Shown here piece after piece: positions 60,304-64,000 of a DNA stretch of 64,000 nucleotides. Every line of letters begins with the position of its first letter. The stretch's first letter is position 1. The position numbers and the translations under genes are program-made. The notes under the pieces were generated by a model that saw only the letters and a program-made list of their open reading frames with translations, made no database searches and was not told the origin of the DNA. The stretch is from Gossypium raimondii (Eukaryota > Streptophyta > Magnoliopsida > Malvales > Malvaceae): positions 61,947,980 to 62,011,979 of the forward strand of contig NC_068575.1 of assembly GCF_025698545.1 (NCBI RefSeq). The letters are read 5' to 3'.

Positions 60304-62101
60304 TTAGTTTATTTTCAAGTTTTATTGACTGTAATTGACACAATTTTGAATATAAATATTTGTAGGGACCAAATTGAAATTACAATAATTTTTAGGAAGG
60401 GTTAAAAATATCTAGAAGAAAAGAGTTTTAAATTAAACTGAGAAAAATTATCTAATAAATATATTTATTAAAGGTTTATATGAGAGGTTTACTTATTATA
60501 AAACTTGATTAATTTAAATTTTTATTAATAAAAATTTAAAATATGGTTAAATGAGAATTGAGTTAATATTTATTATTTAAAGAATATCATTTAGAGTTAA
60601 TATTCTTAAAATTTTATTGTTTTATAAATAAATTATTTTGTATGAAATTGAACTGTAGTCGAAAAGATTAATTTTAAAAATATTTTTATACAATAATGTT
60701 AATTTTGTTACAATTTAGATTTATTTGATTCTTTTTAGAAGTATTACGATTACATTGATCTTGTTAATAATAGAGAGATTAATTCAATCCAGTTCTTATA
60801 GTTCAGGGATCTCTCAAGTACTTTAACCATTATAAAAATATAAAAGAGAAAATATTCTCATAATAATATAACTTACTTTGTAAAAAGAGTGATTCTTTAA
60901 TTTGGTATTCAGTCGGCTCGTGACATTAATTTGAACAAGAGTTTTAAGTATAATATAAATTATGAATATTTGAATGGGATTAAGTCCATTGAACCAAAGA
61001 GGCTAAAAATAAATATAATGATACTTAAAGGACTAGTAAGCAATAAGCACTTATTACTCAACTCAAGTCACCGACACCGACACCGACATTGGGTTTGATT
61101 ATAAACCAAGACTCCCACATGCCCAACACAGTTGCAGCCACAAGTACAGGGAAACCAATGGGACGACACATAATGTCAGAACTGAAACAAATTGGGTTAA
61201 TTTCACAGAATATCCTCGAATTAGGATCCAAATTTTGAATTGAATTCAAACTTTATAAAATATTTTGATTGAGTCCTTAAAATAAATTAGTATTATATCA
61301 ATTGAGTCATTTTGTCAGCTTAACCGACAATTATGAGATTATATGCTAGTCTGGATATGAAGTGGACTGTATTTAAAATACATGTATCAAATTATAAACT
61401 CGTGTGTACTTAGATCTGAGGTATTAAAAAGTTTAATGATATTGTTTTCTTTCTTTAATAAGTCAATTCCAAGCTGTCTACGTAATAAGTACACACATAT
61501 TTACAATTTAATCAAAAATACTTTAAACATTGTTATCTAAATTGGCATTTAACATTTGAATTAATAGATAAGTAGACCGAATGACTTGATTTGATACAAT
61601 GAGCGGTGGTGGGAGGGGGACAAGCAAGGGCCTTGATCTCTTTAAATTAGAAAATTGTTTTTTTAATTACCTTTTAGGATGTATAAAATTATAAATTGGT
61701 AAAGACAAAATTATACTTTGATCCTCTAAAATGATGAGATTTTAATTTAGTCCTTTAAAAATTATAAAGATTTGACTTATACAATGGTGTGATTACATTT
61801 CCCTATATACAACATTGATACTTTGAGGATTTATATTAAAATATTTTAAAGTTTTAGAAATCAACTTAAAATCAGAACAATAATTTAAAGACGTTTAGTG
61901 GAATCAACTCAGTGAAACATAAAGGACAATTGTATATAATACAGCACATGCATGCGGGTATCGATACTTGACATTTGTATATATTTTTATTTTTATTTAG
62001 AATTTAGAATTATTAAATTGATTAAAATATATATAAAAAAATAGTTGTGGATAGATGGACCAAACTAAAATAAATACAAAATGTGAAACAACATTCAAGC
62101 T
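60304..62101. other. Intergenic DNA between the CBL4-like and pectinesterase genes
   Basis: AT-rich. Around 61050-61185 a GC-richer minus-strand frame follows an acceptor-like TTTCAG and reads MCRPIGFPVLVAATVLGMW before a stop; not assignable. Around 61600-61760 lies a degenerate piece of the GGCGGA-type repeat. No gene is recognised. Confidence 0.45.
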
Positions 62102-63706
62102 TTAAACTTGTAAACCAGCCAAGAAAGCAACTCCAGTTGATGGTAACCATGATGATCCGTAGATAAATTGTTGGACTGTAAATTTATTTGCTTCAATCTC
62201 GGAAGTAATAACCCTATATCCCGGCCACCCGATTCGTTGCCCGATCGCCGCTCCTGGCCCGTAATTCATGTATTCACCGTAATATAGTGTATCCAGGGCG
62301 AATGTGGTGTTCCACTCGAGCCATCCCTTGGGGTGTACATGATTATTCATGTATGATAACATGAACACAACCCTAGAGTACAATTTCCACGGACGCCCCA
62401 AGTACGTCTCAAAGCTACCGTTGGATGCGACGAGATCCGATGCTGGTAGAATCCGACATGCATGGATCGAGATGCCCGTATTTTGATTCGGGTCTTTTCG
62501 GTTTTGAGCAGTGATGGTGTTTTTCTGTAAGGCCATCGGTTTCCGAGCATAAATGCTACAGTTTTGGAATACCACGGCGGCGTTACCGAAAATGAAATCA
62601 ACCGTCCCATAAATGTCACATTCCCGGTAGAATTGCCGGTTGGAGTGAACGTAGAGAGTGTCTTGGTATCCGATGATGTTACAACGGTAAACCACGGCAT
62701 GATCTGCCCCGACACGAAGAGCCACCGCTTGGTGCTTAGCTGGTCCGGCCCAGTTCTCGAATGTCATGTCTCTTGCAATAAAACCGGCCCCGGTTGCAGC
62801 TGAAACAATCAATGAAATCCATACAAGTTGCAAACATTAGTACATGGTCATTCAATGATCCTGAAAATACATAATAAATTTTTTTAAAGAAGTTTTAAAC
62901 ATATCCATATTGGAGATAGGGAAATGTCATTAGAGCTGATTATTTGACAATAACACATGCACAACCAATAATGGTAGATAACACCGTGACCCACTTTCAA
63001 TAATGTCACTATTTTAGCTACAAATTGTACCCATAAACATAACATTTCCAATCATTTCAGCACTTTCCTATTGAAAAAAACATTGTATGTATTTATTACA
63101 TTTTTGGCACCTTGCAAGTTAATTTTCATCAATTCAACTTGTAATTATATATATTACAATTTTTATGTATTATGGATCCATTAAAAGTTCATTTTCATCC
63201 CAATTTGACTTTAAAAAATAAAACAACATTTTTGTCCAAAAATTTCAAATATCACACCTTAAAAATTGAAAATTTTGAAAAAAAAAATAGAGAGGATAAG
63301 GTGCAAATCTCTAGTGCTTTTGTCCCTCTAGAATAACTTCCCATGTGCATGGTTTAAAAGGTTTTTTGGTCCCATTTTTCTTTTTTGAATGAGGATTTAA
63401 AGAAAAATACTAAAAATAAAAGGTAAATTTTTTAGATTTTATAAATGAATTAAAAGCGTGACAAATGTTTTATAAATATAAAAAATATTAAATTAATAAA
63501 TAAATACCTAAATTTGTTGATAAAATTCAATAATTTTTTATAAATAAGAAAAAGGTAAAAGGAATTTACCAAAGGCAGCCGTGTGGAAAGTGGTGATGTT
63601 GTCAAAAATACTTTTTCCACCTGAAATTATTGTTTTACCCTTCCCGTCCCCTATGAACATCAAGTTTATTTTCTTTCTCCCCACCTTCAAATCTTTCTCT
63701 TCGTAC
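62102..63706 (-). CDS. Pectinesterase (pectin methylesterase), C-terminal two exons
   Basis: Cell-wall enzyme that de-esterifies homogalacturonan. Two exons, 63706-63570 and 62799-62102, join in frame (TTTG/CTGCA) to about 278 residues of the catalytic domain; the N-terminus and any inhibitor-like pro-region lie beyond the right edge. The PE signatures are present: INLMFIGDGKGKTIISG, GFIARDMTFENWAGP, GYQDTLYVHSNRQFYREC, GTVDFIFGNAAVVFQNC (catalytic Asp) and YLGRPWKLYSR (substrate-binding Arg and Trp). The two active-site Asp in YQDTL and VDFIFGN and the oxyanion Gln in the same block are intact. The C-terminal block YGEYMNYGPGA is also present. Intron 63569-62800 is AT-rich without a gene. 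The sequence looks functional in the visible part. Confidence 0.94.
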
Positions 63707-64000
63707 CTGTCAATAAAATCCATTACTCAATTTACTGATTTATCCTTACACCAAACTTCTAATTAAACTTATTATTATAAAAGTGTTTTTTTTATATATT
63801 TTAATACAAACTTAATAAAAACAAAAATTAAACTTATCACACAATGCATTTTAAATAATTTAATCTAATATAAAATATACTTAATAATACATTAAATATT
63901 AATTTTAAAATAATATGGTGAAATTTTTATAGAAAACACATATTTATTAGAAAATTATATAAAATCTAAAGTTCTAATTTAAATGTTAAAACTGAAATTT
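63707..64000 (-). other. Pectinesterase upstream intron
   Basis: AT-rich sequence to the window edge. No coding signal is seen, so it is best read as the intron preceding the exon at 63706. Confidence 0.55.

Noticed and set aside
1-64000. CRISPR arrays, bacterial operons or organelle inserts
   Set aside because: No regularly spaced identical repeats, no prokaryotic gene arrangement and no recognisable plastid or mitochondrial gene were seen.

Overview
The window is nuclear DNA of a flowering plant: genes with many short GT-AG introns lie in AT-rich, MITE-filled intergenic DNA. The protein families (OPT, NSR/RBP1, Yippee, CRR42, GMI1, SINAT, CBL, pectinesterase) are plant families. The style of the small Mutator-like inverted-repeat elements suggests a rosid, perhaps Malvaceae (cotton-like); this last point is inference.

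Layout. 1-2681 (-): oligopeptide transporter, 3' end outside the window. 2.7-8.9 kb: intergenic, with nested Mutator-like MITEs and a hAT-type MITE. 8.9-12.5 kb (-): nuclear speckle RNA-binding protein, six coding exons. 14.5-19.5 kb (+): two Yippee-like zinc proteins in tandem with the same intron position. The 1.6 kb intron of the second holds, on the opposite strand, an intact two-exon CRR42-type chloroplast gene and a decayed inverted copy of it. 20.3 kb (-): tRNA-Arg(UCU). 20.4-25.0 kb: intergenic, MITEs and one unassigned acidic ORF. 25.0-35.2 kb (+): a complete 37-exon GMI1/SMCHD1-like GHKL ATPase plus SMC-hinge protein (1588 aa). 36.5-38.4 kb (+): SINA-type RING E3 ligase. 39.1-41.0 kb (-): intronless mitochondrial-type PPR protein. 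41-53 kb: long intergenic block with several inverted-repeat DNA elements, including a 1.43 kb Mutator-like element with an exact 9-bp target duplication, and a 5'-truncated LINE. 53-59.9 kb (+): a CBL4/SOS3-like calcium sensor whose leader exon and promoter appear tandemly duplicated. 62.1-63.7 kb (-): the last two exons of a pectinesterase, 5' end outside the window.

The genes do not form a pathway. The most unusual parts are the nested CRR42 gene with its inverted pseudogene copy, and the repeated G-box blocks plus duplicated leader exon upstream of the CBL4-like gene. All exon joins were made by eye from splice signals, reading frame and family knowledge; no alignment or transcript data were used.
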